A DNA stretch of 64,000 bases from Chiua virens (GCA_019787685.1 JAHNUO010000051.1:1-64000); one strand, 5' to 3'; positions 1-12,199 are shown, counted from the stretch's first letter. A program made the numbers and translations. The notes: generated from the letters alone by a model not told the origin.

Positions 1-555
1 ACTTCGGTGTAGATGACGTCGGAAGTCACGTGACTCAGGAATCACGTGACGAGCTTAATGCACAGCCTATGACCTGAGCCTACCTGATGTGCTACAGCGG
101 ATAAGCCTGACCGGATGACCTCCGGCCCGCCGGTCCGTGATGCCGACTAGTAGTGTTCCAAATCGGGCAATTTCGGTCATGTGACTTGAGATGGTCTGAG
201 GAGGTTAATACAAAAATCGGTTGAGGCCTACTAGAGCGACAGGTAATAGTGGTAACAACAGTGTGGGGTCTCAGGGTGTGCTACCCTGGCTGATGAGTCC
301 TAGAGGACGAAACCCCGCACGATTTCCGTTACCCCAATTAAGCTTCCTTTTCCCACGACTGTGGTACAGCACGTGAGGAGCCGATAAAGGCGGGAAGTGC
401 CGATAAACACGGCGTTCCGACCGAGTCGACGTGGGCAGGATACTCTAGTAAGGTCTAACCAATCAGAACGAGTCCTCGCCTCACCGGGCCTTCGGCCCGG
501 TTCGGCTCGGCCTCCTAACCTAACCTAAACTAACTGAGCTTCTTTGTGGACTTAT
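1..555. other. CpG-rich leader region carrying a hammerhead ribozyme
   Basis: This half-kilobase is richer in G+C and CpG than the following 30 kb. It holds several CACGTG cores (a ten-base palindrome GTCACGTGAC near 26 and a second CACGTGAC near 44), a complete hammerhead ribozyme at 261-320 and a strong hairpin near 485-501 (arms CCGGGCC and GGCCCGG, loop TTC). Composition shifts abruptly near 555 to an AT-rich, CpG-poor Ty3 relic. A long terminal repeat or a retrozyme-like unit would fit, but no second copy lies in the window and the left edge is cut, so the identity of the host element is an inference. Confidence 0.4.
261..320 (+). ncRNA. Type III hammerhead self-cleaving ribozyme
   Basis: All conserved parts are present in order. 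Stem III pairs 261-269 with 312-320 (nine pairs, one G-U). The cleavage triplet GUC ends at 270. Stem I pairs 271-277 with 283-289 around a five-base loop. The core CUGAUGA is at 290-296, stem II pairs 297-300 with 305-308 around loop UAGA, and the core GAAA is at 309-312. Stems I and II are capped and stem III is open, which is the type III arrangement known from viroids and plant retrozymes. Predicted cleavage is between 270 and 271. I checked the pairing base by base; activity is inferred. Type III ribozymes in eukaryotic genomes usually sit in mobile circular-RNA elements, so an element-borne origin is likely. Confidence 0.9.
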
Positions 556-1640
556 CAGATTGGTCAGATACCTTGTGGATGACATCTATAAAGTTAGAGT
601 TCCTATGGGAACATTATCTGCAATCACAGGAGACAATGTACTGTTTGTATGGAACAAAGCCAAGCAACACGTGTTTGAATGCATGAAGAATTATGTTGAG
701 ATTTGTTGCAAGCATTGTCAAGTCCCATTGAACTATGGGGAAGGATCAGATCCAATCTGGTTAATGCCAGATACATGTATCAGTGAAATTGCCACCATAA
801 TTTCAGGAAAAGGAGTGGTGAACCTCAAAGATCACTGCATTTTTCAGCACAAAGCTGAATTCAATGCAGCAAAACTATGCTGTACACAAGCAGGAAATGC
901 TCACTGGTGTTGAAGGAATGCTTCACTACTGCGATATCTTGCAGGGCATGCATTTCACTTGGCTGACAGATCACAAGGGAGTAATTCACTTGTATCAGCA
1001 GAAAAATCTAACTGGGTAACAGGCTCAGTGGATTGAAATGATCAGCAAGTTTGATTTTACAATCCAATGCATACTGGGCGTAGAGAATTTACTACCTGAT
1101 GTGCTATCACGCATGTACTCAAATGACATGCCAGGAACTGTGAGATCACTGTCAGAATACACTTAGCTAGTGGAAAATGAACAGTAGGAAGACTTACAGT
1201 CATTAATCTCTATTCCACTCTTGGTAGGTGTGGAAGCTAAGGCTCATGAAGCAGCACCGAGACAGAGTGCACAAGTAAAAGCACAGGAGCTATCCACACC
1301 TGGTCTGGAATTGCAGGAAAATTGCCCAAGTGGAAGGAGTTCTAAACGGAAGAGGAAAAATGATCAGTAGATTGTTGTGAAAATGGACAAGGAATCCATC
1401 GACATACCTAGCAAGACTGTGGGACCACTGAAGGGATAGAAAATGGTTGAACCAGCCAAGACAGGACAGCCTGAGATGTTAGCCAAGTTTGCTTGGCAGA
1501 CTGTTCTTCATGGACTACACGAACAAATGGTTGAGGGGGGGGGATGGAGCTACCCTTGCAGACACACCATGTTTGATCAACGCAGATCAATGGAAAGTAG
1601 GGCATCTGCACAAGTGATGAGGGGTAGGGTGAGGGGTCAA
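556..1640 (+). pseudogene. Ty3/gypsy pol relic: RT end, RNase H and linker
   Basis: The segment 560-913 reads like the reverse transcriptase/RNase H junction of a Ty3 polyprotein. A different frame at about 920-1165 gives the RNase H tail, with TDHKG, a QKNLTG-like block and a terminal GVENLLPDVLSRM block. Within that frame TAA interrupts after NLTG. Downstream to about 1640 a linker rich in Pro, Lys and Arg resembles the RNase H-integrase spacer of basidiomycete Ty3 elements, again with stops. No integrase core was found. Long dead; the family assignment rests on the RNase H block. Confidence 0.7.
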
Positions 1641-1864
1641 ACCGGATGAGCTTGATAGATTGAAGAATATATTACAGCAGTGTGTGAATAAAATGAGCAC
1701 CAGACTTTGAGGCCAAATTGTGGCAGGTGATTGTTGAAGATAATTTGATATATTGGCTGGAATAGTTGCACTGAAAGAAATTGTCAAATAGTGTTCAATT
1801 ACTCACCATCAATAAGTAGTTGTGTGTCATGTAGGATGATTGATATGCATCCCATGCAACTGAA

Positions 1865-2494
1865 TTGTTGATCACCTCCTTATCGATGCCTTCTATCCCT
1901 ACTGCTTGCACTTCAAAAGGACCTCCACAGGGCCCCTCATGCCTAGAACACAGTATGTCTGGTGCTCATGCAAGTCTTTCAGGTGCAAGAACAACCCAAA
2001 CAGCACTGGACAGAAACTACAAACTGGCCAAACTGCAGCATGACACCAGTGAGAAGATGAGCAGCAAGCAGCTGCCCAAGTGCATCATCAAGCAAGGGTC
2101 AGCAGACATGCTATGCCAGCTCCTGATCCAGATCCTGGTGTGTTTGAGCAGGAAATGCAAGATTTGTTCCTGATGACAATCTAGCATTGTATGAACCCTT
2201 AGATGTGTCTCCTATTCACATTGTATGGCCTTTACTGAATTCCAAGTGTATTCATTCACTTACTAGATGGATGTTTCATGAGACCATGATGACAAGTTTA
2301 GCTCTGATGATGACGATGAATTATTCCGTCGTCTTGGGTCCCATGCTGATGATGATGATCCTGGGCCTGCAGATGATGAACTGCTTTTGCATGAGCCAGC
2401 TGAGGCTGAAGAAGTAAATGAGGAGCCCATGTACTTCAATGACCTCCTTGTACCTCTTGGGCCAAATTTCGACTACTCAGACACTTAAGATGAC
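1865..2494 (+). pseudogene. Decayed reading frame with acidic C-terminal block
   Basis: Overlapping short frames contain an acidic, Pro-rich stretch around 2120-2200 and a clearer frame at about 2295-2490 with SSDDDDELF, ADDDDPGPADDE and FDYSDT before a stop. This resembles the acidic N-terminal regions that precede the catalytic part of large basidiomycete transposases, but I cannot name the family. The next feature is a MITE, which may have cut the gene. A short intron could join the two blocks. Low confidence. Confidence 0.3.
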
Positions 2495-2568
2495 ATTGAT
2501 ATCCACACAAAACCACCCCCTTGCATGCAGAGTTATCCCACCATCCATAATGCATATATCTGTGCATA

Positions 2569-3153
2569 TAGTGTTTAAAAGTCTGGTCTGGTCTGGTTTT
2601 CCATGGTCCAAATAAAGCAACCGGACCAAGACTGGTCCTAAAAAGGTCCTGGACCCTTGCAACCACAACTGGTCCGAAAAAAACTGGTCCAAAACAGTCA
2701 TTTGATCAGTTGCAACTAGTTGCAACCGGTTTTGTGCGAAACCAGTCCTTTGACCCCTTTCCTGTGGGACTCAAGATTAGCCATGGTGAAATGGAAATAT
2801 ACTATGGACTCCTGGCTATCTACTCCCCCTTCAATCATAAGATTTGGATCACAGGATCAAGTGATATGGCCATTTCAGGGAGGCATGTCAGTCAGAGGGG
2901 GTCCCAACTCAGTTTTTGATGTAGAAATTCAAATAAAATAGCTAAAATTCTGAAAGTATTGTGGGAAGTACCTATCTATAGGGACTAAAGACTGGTCCAC
3001 TTTGCAACCGATTTCAACCGGTCCTGGACCAATCTTTTATTTTTTTAAAATCAAGGCAATTGGCAACCAGACTGGTTGACAACTGGATGCAACTGCAACT
3101 GCAGTCCAGTTGCCAGTCTTTTGAGCAGTCCTAGACTGGACTTTGAAACACTA
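2569..3153. mobile_element. hAT-like MITE, copy 1
   Basis: Element of 585 bp with inverted ends: it starts TAGTGTTTAAAAGTC and ends GACTTTGAAACACTA. The interior is built of permuted GGTCC/CCAGT/TTGCAAC words, which lets it fold on itself. Six further copies or fragments occur in the window (5670, 11381, 20329, 31654, 38734, 60561). The flanks of this copy show no clear duplication. No coding capacity. Confidence 0.85.
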
Positions 3154-4149
3154 ACAAGATCTTCAAGCACTATGCCAAAGTCTACTGTGATATAAATAGA
3201 ATCATACTCACCTCTGGTACTAAACCAAAAGGAATATCAGATCATGATCAGGGACAAATCAATTGTCATAGTGGTAGAAATCAAAATTTAAGTAGATAAT
3301 CAGTATGTCACAGAATACATTCAGCTCACCATATATGTACAAGAAACTTGCTAACCATAAAATGGTTTGGTCTCAATCCAATCTTCAAAAGAGCAGTTGG
3401 GATTTTTTGTTCTCAGTCTACTATCAATCAACAGATGAGAGTGAAGAGGAGGAGATGGGAATTGATCCTGGAACCAATAATGAACAGGAAGCTAACAAAA
3501 AAGGCTAAGCACAAGGCACCATCTCAGCTGCTCTGGATTATCCATCCTCCTGCTTATAGAGATGATGTTGTGAGTTCTTACTGTTGTTGTCATCTTGAAA
3601 AATGACTCAAAATATCATGGGGTGAGGTCAACCAAGCTACTCAACACCTTGAAAAGCTTATTGCAGCACAATCTTTGTGTCATGAGCACAAGATTGGACC
3701 TGTCTGTGAGAAAGACTTACCATTGATCAGAAATGGCAGTCCAAAGATTCCAGTGGGTGTAGTTGATGAACAATGGTTGATGTGCCACCCAGAGTTTGAG
3801 GCCTCACGCTATATTAATTTCACTGGTATGGCAGTCAACAAGCTACTCTCTCATTGAAATGATAACTTACCTTGATGGTGCAAGTGGAAAATGGGGAAAA
3901 TGACATGAACATGAATGCAAATAAGGAAGTTGAGAGAAATACAGAAGAGTATGGAGATCAAGAGGAAAGGGAAGGAGAAAACAACAATGGTAGCAATGAT
4001 GGACAGCTTGACAAAGGTGAAGAGTTCAACTAGCTACCTTTCAAAGGAGGTATGTGACATGATTACATAGGACTCACTGATGAAGGAACCCATGTTGCCT
4101 CAACCGGCCATATAAGTAATTCAAAAAAAATTGTATATGCTCCATCAGC
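3154..4149. other. Gene-poor stretch, no recognisable gene
   Basis: Only short open frames occur here, for example an acidic frame at 3305-3508 and a frame at 3675-3857. None carries a motif I recognise, and composition resembles decayed transposon DNA. Confidence 0.4.
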
Positions 4150-5155
4150 TTGACTGCTCAGCCTCCATTTAGCATTCCACATTTGAGAATAATGGTCCGG
4201 CAGACATGGCTGACAATAGCTTTAACAAAACTTGGTTAGCAAACAAGGAGAAGAAAAGTAATAAGAACTTACTAAGAAAAACTGCATGCATAAACTTGAT
4301 GAGTGAACTCTGTCCTGGGAACCATGCAGGAACATAGCTCATAGCTGACCAGTGCATGCCATAATTATCACTGATCATCTGTGCCATAGTGGGGAGTGCA
4401 TCTCTCACTTGAACAGAGTACTTGATGTATCTCCATTGGTCCTGCAGCTCAAATGCTACAAACAGAACAAGATGAAAGTACACTAAATGAACTTACCTTC
4501 TGGCTTAAAACAGTCAGGATGTGCTAATGAAAAGTAAGGTTGTTTGTAGAGCAGACACATGAAATTTTTTGACATGTAACTGTGTAAACCACTAATCTTG
4601 TGACTGGCAGGGAGGTCTGAAACCTTCCAATCAAGATAAGGATGTGAGACAAGACGGTTATCATGGCCATGAACAGTGAACTCCATACCTATCATGCAAA
4701 TTGATGAGTCATACAAGCAAACACAAACAGACACATACCTTCTTCAAGTTGGAGCATGCTGTCAATGAATGGTTGAAGATAGCTTATTTGTTCAAGTGAT
4801 AGCTTATTGGGCCCAGGAATTACCATGACAAGGATCATTTCTTCAGGAAGATAGTGGATTGGGCAGGAATTGTTGTAGATGACAGCATAGAAAGCACCAG
4901 TTGAGTGAGACCCAGCTCTTCCCTTCATAGTCTGAAACCTGTGAGGATAACATGTCAGTCAAATGTCAAATTATATGTGAACTTGGAGTATGTCATACCA
5001 GTAAATATTCATTGACCAAATAAGTCTGCAGGGAAGGAAAACAAAGCTTTGATGCAGCTCTGAGATGTCCACATCTTTGATGCCCCAGGGGCCACCTTGC
5101 CAATGCTGTAAGCCAGCCTGAATGGCATGCCAACCCTAACCATCATAAATATTAG
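4150..5155 (-). pseudogene. Truncated KDZ/Plavaka-like transposase with four introns
   Basis: Read on the minus strand, exons joined over four short introns (4939-4998, 4689-4738, 4456-4496, 4231-4272) give one open frame of roughly 275 codons. It includes NIYWFQTMKGRAGSHSTG, LPEEMILVMVIPGP, VHGHDN, SDLPASHKISGL, YMSKNFMC and LIKFMHAVFL. These blocks match the central part of the large transposase-like proteins found in many copies in agaricomycetes (identification from memory). All four introns have GT-AG ends. The exon upstream of 4999 has one TAG. Both ends of the gene are missing, so it is a relic, although the central frame is well kept. Confidence 0.65.
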
Positions 5156-5669
5156 TCAATGGGGTGTCAAGATTGGGGAACAAGTCATAGCCATCTCCAG
5201 GCAAGGCTGGTATAGCCATTGGCTCATTGCCCAGATGACACCAGTGTTGAAATTGATCCCATTTTCCAGAGTGAAGGAAAATGCACTAGAGAGCTCATTC
5301 AGGAGGAACATATGGCACTATTTTGGTTGGCATGTGTTTGCTGGAACCATCAGCAAGTTGTTTCTGTGTATAGCAGAGTCCGGGGCAATCTTCAATATCA
5401 CAGTCTGGGGATTGCAGGTTATTCAACTCAGAGGGGTGGTATAGCTTTCAACAGACATTACATGCAAAAAGATAGACAAGGAAGTGGTCTGTCACAAGTC
5501 TGAGATGTTTAAAAAGTGTTAGTAGTGTTTGTGCAAAGCAATCTAGGCCAGGATATGGAACATCAGGGTTTGCTGATTGGGTAAGGTGTAACAAGTGATC
5601 CTTTCTTTCAAGATCATGAGAGACTGTGATGTGGGTGGCATTGAAAAACAAGGCTGAGACATATGCACA
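5156..5669. other. Flank of transposase relic, no clear gene
   Basis: Overlapping short frames on both strands without recognised motifs. The minus strand may continue the decayed N-terminal part of the transposase at 4150-5155. The segment ends where MITE copy 2 begins. Confidence 0.3.
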
Positions 5670-6273
5670 TGGTGTTTCAAAGTCCAGTCTAGGACTGCTC
5701 AAAAGACTGGCAACTGGACCAGACCGGACTGGTAGGCAACTGGACTGCAGTTGCAGTTGCATCCAGTTGTCAACCAGTCTGGTTGCCAATTGCCTTGATT
5801 TTGAAAAAATAAAAGATTGGTCCAGGACCGGTTGAAATCGGTTGCAAAGTGGACCAGTCTTTAGTCCCTATAGATAGGTACTTCCCACAATACTTTCAGA
5901 ATTTTAGCTATTTTATTTGAATTTCTACATCAAAAACTGAGTTGGGACCCCCTCTGACTGACATGCCTCCCTGAAATGGCCATATCACTTGATCCTGTGA
6001 TCCAAATCTTATGATTGAAGGGGGAGTAGATAGCCAGGAGTCCATAGTATATTTCCATTTCACCATGGCTAATCTTGGGTCCCATGGGAAAGGGGTCAAA
6101 GGACCAGTTTCACACAAAACCGGTTGCAACAACTGATCAAAAGACCATTTTGGACCGGTTTTTTTTGGACCAGTTGCGGTTGCAAGGGTCCAGGACCTTT
6201 CTAGGACCAGTCTTGGACTGGTTGCCTTATTTGGACTGTGGAAAACTGGACTGGACCAGACTTTTAAACACTA
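5670..6273. mobile_element. hAT-like MITE, copy 2 (inverted)
   Basis: A 604-bp copy in the opposite orientation to copy 1. It starts GTGTTTCAAAGTCCAGTC and ends CTTTTAAACACTA. Sequence similarity to copy 1 covers the whole length. No convincing target duplication. Confidence 0.85.
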
Positions 6274-8126
6274 GTAACTTCTGGGTCTATGGTTCTAGAT
6301 GAGCAATTGTGTCCATCAACCATGTAGGTACATATAGTAGTAACTGGCTTTGCATTTGAGACAGGCATGTTGATGTTGTTTGTTGTTGTGATACCAGCTT
6401 GAACAAGCACCCTGGCATCCAAATCTGAGTATATTGCAGGGTTGATGTTTGGATCAATTGTCATTGTTTCACATTGAAGCCCAGATATGAGAGGTGTCAA
6501 TTCAAAGTTCCTTACTGGCACAGGTTTGGATACTCACTCTTTCTGTTGCTTGACTTTCAAGTCAGATGGAAGCTGGGGAGGGACATAGTATTGAGTGATT
6601 GTATTGGGAGAAACCAGGGCCACATCTAAGTCATCCAAGTCCATCATGGTGGTAGGCTTTTGAGCTGACAATGCACTGATTGTGGTTGCAGGGGCCTTTT
6701 TCATTGCAAAGGGATTCCTGAACCTGCTTGTTCCTGTATCTCCTGAAGCCAGAAACTGGTTCAGTTTGATCAAGGTGTCAACTGAGTCTCAGTCACTATC
6801 TTTGTGCTTGCTATTACTGGACTTGGACCCTGCAGTTTCCCCTGGGCCGTTGGCAGTGCATTTTCCAGTCATTTCTCTTTGGGGTTCTACAGGGTGCTGA
6901 GGCATGGCCAGTGTGTGGAGGAGGGGAAAAGGGTGCTGCAGCAGGAGAGCATACAGGCAGGGGGGTACTAAATTAGGTATTTTTCCTGGCCAAGAATCAT
7001 CGAAGATGTGATCTGTGATATGCAGTTTTGAGGCTCCCTGTTGGAAGGAGCAGAGTGGAATGTACCTAAGATTAGTGAACAGGGGGCATAGTGTATGAAG
7101 TGAGTGTTTGGATAATGTCAGGGTGTTCTTGGAGGTATGGTGCCAGGATGACTGCATGTTTCTGTAGATACAGCATGAAGGAATTCATCAGGAAATAACA
7201 AAAATCTGATTGTTTAACATAGTTATTTAAAGCCCTCCAAAGTAGGACATGACACCCCAGCTTCCTAGCATGCCAGCATACACAATCAAAGTTTCACAGT
7301 TGCCTAAAATCCTCCAAAGCAGAGTAAAATTCCCCAAGCTCCTAGTAAGTGCAGATCTAATTCTTGCAAACATTTTAGCATAGTACCACTAATAGCTTCA
7401 AGTTGAGTGCAACAACTTTATTTAGATTTAAACTTGAGTATACAGAACTCAGATGGCACATGTGCCCGAGCCAGTGGATCAGAATGTGGCACTGTCATAG
7501 CCACACTGCCAGTGGCCCAGGCAAGCATCAAATATATATACTACATGTAGCTATCAGGATCATGATACAGGTGAAAACAGGTTTTATGCTTGGATACTTT
7601 GACAAACAAATTTGCAATGCTGTGAGGAAGTAGATAACCTGTGTGGCAACCACCTCTGCACAAGTCCTGATCTACTTGCCAGGCTCATACTTCAATTGTC
7701 CTTGCAGTCTCAAGTAGTATGGCTGTGCACCCCATGTGTGCTGTCAGGAATGTGGTGAGCAGACTGTGATAAACAAGAAGAATGTCAAGATACACATTAT
7801 TGGTCATCTGGAATATGTTTGCTGTGAGGAAGGATACAGGAAGGGAAAGAGCACAGGAGGGGGTTGGGGGTGAGCAAAGTGAAGATAAATTGGAGGAACT
7901 TGAAGTGTCATGCTATGAGTGGGAAAGGCTCCAAAGCAGGTTGCATGGTGGATAAGGTGGGCAGGAAGTTGGTATAGAGATGGTACCTTAAGCTTGATGA
8001 CTCCAATATGTCAGACTGTGACATGGGCAATGAGTGGGCAACAGGTAGAAGGTATGGGGGAACTTACAAGGTACATTGGGTCCTCTGTGCTTGCATTATG
8101 CTCATTTGTGATGCAAGTAGGACATA
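6274..8126. other. No recognisable gene
   Basis: Three minus-strand frames of 79-122 codons (6264-6521, 6534-6773, 6789-7157) follow each other and could be exons of one decayed gene, but none shows a motif I recognise. From 7160 to 8126 I see nothing beyond short frames. Confidence 0.35.
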
Positions 8127-8131
8127 GTTTG

Positions 8132-8727
8132 TGTCATATACTACTCCATTCTCCATTCCTCCAGATATAACTCTGACTTCCTTAGATGATAACTCCAGGT
8201 CAATCTCCCTCAGGATGCAAGTCTGCGATCCCAGACCTTCATTATGTATATATGTTTCCTCTTTTCATTTAGTACATAAACCTGGGTCTCACTTATAAGC
8301 ACAGCTCTGGCTTCCTCAGTACCTGACTGACCTCCAATTATGTAGTTTCCCAATATCTGTCTCACTCAGCATGTAGTCATTCTCCATTTCTCTGTATTAC
8401 TCATCTCCTTGCTCCATGACTAATCATTCTGTTTCCTCTGAGTATATAAACCATAGTTACTTCAATTGTAACTTCAGTATAAATATTAGTTCATTTGCAT
8501 GACTCACTCCAAACACTCTGAGAAAACCTTGATGGTCTTCACTCTGCTCAACTCCACTTTATGTGTTGAGTCTTACATTAACCTCCGTTCTCCACATGTC
8601 TGAAATACAGGGACAGAGTATGAGAGTATGACAAGGGTGCACCACATATGGTGAAGCCAAGTCCTGTCTGACACTACAACTCCAGAGATCCAGAGTTGGT
8701 AACCTCTAAGTCACATGGTCTCTACCA
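8132..8727 (+). repeat. Solo LTR related to the Ty3 element at 47660
   Basis: A 596-bp sequence begins TGTCATATA and ends GGTCTCTACCA, and is flanked on both sides by the five bases GTTTG (8127-8131 and 8728-8732). It aligns by eye with the LTR at 47660-48228, sharing the TATA context GAGTATATAAAC, the AATATTAGTT block, a GGTGAAGCCAAGTCC block and both ends, but is clearly diverged. A perfect duplication with no internal region shows it is a solo LTR left by LTR-LTR recombination. Confidence 0.9.
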
Positions 8728-8910
8728 GTTTGCCATTTCTGTCTTGGGAGCCTTTTTCCAATGAATGTCAATGATGGTGTTTGGACAAGGGTTGGACACG
8801 ACTAACCTTAAACTTGTCACAGGTGCTGGTGAGGGACGTGAATTGCAATAGTTCACAGAGATCAAAATCAGATCAATAAGGGTATGGCCATCATGAGCAT
8901 AGGGTTGCAC

Positions 8911-10384
8911 TGTAGAAAACAAATAATGGGTGGTGTGAGAAAGGCAAGATGATAGGTTTGTCTCAAGGGGGGTTATACTCAAAGGAATTCATGGATTAGG
9001 GTTTGTCTATGAGTCCTAGAGATTGCTGAACAATCTGGAATGAAAAGCAGTCAATGTAAAAGTATCTAGGTGGAGTCAAGGCAATAAGAGGATTCATTTG
9101 AGGGGATGAGATGTGAGGGAACAATAATATGAGGTGAAAGGAACAATATCCAGTCCACTCACACACAGGAGAGTAGACAGGTGATCTCCTGAATGCAGAA
9201 AGATAGTATTTAATGTTAGAAAATATGGTTTTATAATCCAGGGCACAACCCAGGACTGTTAAAGGCAATCTGACCCTAGGTAAGTATACAGGATTGATGT
9301 AGGGTGAGTATTTTAAGAAAGGGAAAGTCAAAATCTTATTGTTATGATCCATCTTTTCTTTCACATTTGACTTTGAGTTCACGATGCTCAGTACAATAGG
9401 TACCTCCTATGTTCAATGCGCAAGCCTTACCCTTGCTTTGGATTACTCAGCAAGGGCTTAACCCTTTGCCCTATTTACCTTACCTTTCTTTGATCTGATT
9501 ATGTGACCCTGGTCCAACCCGTTCATCTGTCATTGCTTCCCTTCCTTCACTTCCTTGATCCATCAGGGATCTCCTTTATTTCCACTGTCATTCCTGATAG
9601 TTTCTGCATTTACCTTTTACACTTCCTTCCATCTGGTGCTTCTGCCCTGCATGACCCCTTTTGGCCCTTTGACAGTTCTGCTCTTCTCAGCCACCCTTTT
9701 GGACCACTGGTCTGTGCTTGATTATCGATGTATAAATACTGCACAGTGATACCTGTAATCTCTAGTCTTGATCTATGCAATCTAGCTAGTATCACTGCTC
9801 CTCCTTAAAGGCTTCACCTAAGCCACTCTCCGTTGCTGCAACCAACATCCAGCTCCTTGATCCACCCTGATTACAAGGGGCAGTCTCTGGTCCTTTGGGT
9901 ATAGATTCCCAAAAGGACACTCTCAGCAATGCCTGAGTTCTAACTCGTCTCACTGGTAGCAATACGCTGACCAGTAACCCTCCTTGAACTCTTTAGCACA
10001 CCATGCACCAAGTGGTGATTGTTCAAGTTATTGCAGCTGCTTGGTACTTAGCACTTTTGTGTCTATGCTAGGCCCTACCTGGGACTATTGTAATACTTAT
10101 AGGTAACGAAAGAAAAGAAGGATATCATGATAGGAACAATCTCAATATTATAAGGCCAAATCGAATAGGACAAGTTAAACCAGATAAAGCGGAATATGTA
10201 CAATGAAACTGGATTGGATCACATTGACTCAGATTGGACTCAGATTGGTTCGGAAGATCTGTAAACACTAGAAATAAAACCAGATTGGTATGAAGTCGAT
10301 AGCAGATAGGATGAGATGTGATAGGATATGATGGGGAGTGGAAAAAAGGTAGGCTGCAACCATAAGGAGTTCTTAACTCCTACA
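8911..10384 (-). repeat. Solo-LTR-like repeat C, minus copy, split by another LTR
   Basis: In minus orientation it starts TGTAGGAGTTA and ends TTTTCTACA. It is interrupted by the solo LTR at 9340-10095; without that and one copy of its target duplication it is about 713 bp, matching the plus-strand copy at 19279-19989 (about 711 bp). Four bases GCAC flank both ends, a shorter duplication than usual. The TG...CA ends and size suggest an LTR, although no internal region was found. Confidence 0.65.
9340..10095 (+). repeat. Solo LTR of family B nested in repeat C
   Basis: A 756-bp sequence starts TGTTATGATCC and ends ATTGTAATA, flanked by CTTAT on both sides (9335-9339 and 10096-10100). Its 3' half is shared with the solo LTR at 18504-19112, and its 5' half with a fragment at 47081-47575. 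A TATA-like GTATAAATA lies near 9729. The perfect duplication marks a clean insertion into repeat C, later reduced to a solo LTR. Confidence 0.88.
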
Positions 10385-11380
10385 GCACGCAGTGATGCAG
10401 CACTCACTTCAAGTTGGATTCCAAATTGGTGATGATCGGTTTGACAGTTTTTATGTCAAAGCACCCTTTCTACTAATAGTATATGTACCACACCTTCTGA
10501 GACATGCATAATTAGGTATACTCCTCATCCTGCAGCAAACTGGGGACAGCATGTTTCTACAGAGTATTATCCATCAAGGATTCAGGCAAGAGCATGTTTC
10601 TGGGTCTGTAGGATGCAGTGACTTAGATGGGCTGTGACTGTCAGGTCCAATACTGCCGAGGATCAGATATCATGATGTTCAGCCCATGCATAAGTTCTAT
10701 GAGCACAAACTTTGGCACCAATCTATCAGGAATAGGTAGTATATACATTGTTCTTATATGAGCAGCAGGTACAGCCCAGTACAGCCAACTAAATTCATCC
10801 CTCATCTGTTCCTGTTCTAGGGCAGTGACATATGAAGGAGAGCACATAGTGTTGTACTGTTGCAAGTTCCATGGAAACCATGTTTTGTGTTGCCAGTGTG
10901 CTGCTGTGCCCTGTGATCCAATGCTGTGCTTGCACTTTGTAACAAGGCTGGTCTCAAGGTAGGCTTGAGGTAGGTGTGTTAGATTGCAGTGTAGACAGTG
11001 CACCTTCTGCATTGTACTTGAAACAATTCATCTTCAAGTCTGGTACCTCTTTCAGATTGTAGTCAAATGAGTGTCAATGGAAATGGGACTGTAAATGTGT
11101 GATGGACAGTACCTTTCAAAACCAGACTTGATCAGGGTATGCTTTGTCAGTGTCCATGTATGATGAGACATCATGGGAGCTGCAAGAATCGATGAGGTCT
11201 TGCAAATATTCTGAGCTGATTTCCATGGATTCTCAAGATTCTTTCAGTGCTGTCTGAGTCCTTTGAGCCATTTTGTTTTCTCGGTAACATCTTGGATGGT
11301 GGTCACTTGGATTGGTCTAGTTTGCACAATGCTGTGGGCCTGGGTAGAGTTGGAATGTAATGAGGAGTAGTAAGTGAGAG
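10385..11380. other. No recognisable gene
   Basis: One minus-strand frame at 10641-11012 (123 codons, with CLHCN near its start) is the longest. It shows no motif I can assign. The rest holds no signal I recognise. Confidence 0.3.
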
Positions 11381-11974
11381 TAGTGTTTTAAAGTCTGATC
11401 TGGTCCAGTTTTCCATGGTCCAAATAAGGCCACCAGACCAAGACCAGTCCTAGAAAGGTCCTGGACCCTTGCAACCACAACTGGACTGAAAACAACCAGG
11501 CCAAAATGGTCTTTTGATCAGTTGCAACCAGTTGCAACTGGTTTTGTGCACAACTGGTCTTTTGACCCCTTTTCCATGGAATTCATGATTGGTCATGGTG
11601 AAATGAAATATACTATGGAACCCTGGATACCTACTGACCCTTGGAACACAAGATCTGGATCACAGGATCAAAAGATATGGCCATTTCCGAGTGGCATGTC
11701 TGTCAGAGGGGGTCTCAACTTGGTTTGTGCTGTAGAAATTCAAATAAAATAGCTAAATTTCTGAGAATATTGTGGGAGGTATCCATGGATAGGAGCTAAA
11801 GACTGGTCTACTAAAGGACCAGTTGCGACCAGTGTTTGACTGGTCTTTATTTTTTCAAAATCAAGGCAACTAGCAACTGGACTGGCCAGCAACTGGATGC
11901 AACTGCAACTACAGTCCATTTGCCTACCAGTCTGTTCCAGTCCATTTGCCAGTCTTTTGAGAAATCCTAGACTA
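11381..11974. mobile_element. hAT-like MITE, copy 3, 3' end truncated
   Basis: Begins TAGTGTTTTAAAGTC and follows copy 1 along its length. It breaks off at CCTAGACTA, so the right inverted repeat (GACTTTGAAACACTA in copy 1) is lost. No target duplication can therefore be tested. Confidence 0.8.
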
Positions 11975-12199
11975 ATTCAAGAGGAAAGTCACCATCAGGT
12001 AAAGTGAGGTATGCCAAGCAAGCAAACACTGACCTGATAATTGACTGTAGAATATATGATAAATCTCTCTCATGCTCTGATGCACTGCCCCCATCAGGAC
12101 ATACATTTTTGACACATTGAATATTGACAGATCTGGGCCAATCAACTAGTTCATTAGATGCACTTGAACAATGTGGCCACCACCTAACTTGAAGTCTTT

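Noticed and set aside
511..531. CCTAACCTAACCTAA run resembling telomere repeats
   Set aside because: Fewer than four units and of the TTAGG type rather than TTAGGG; too short to call telomeric.
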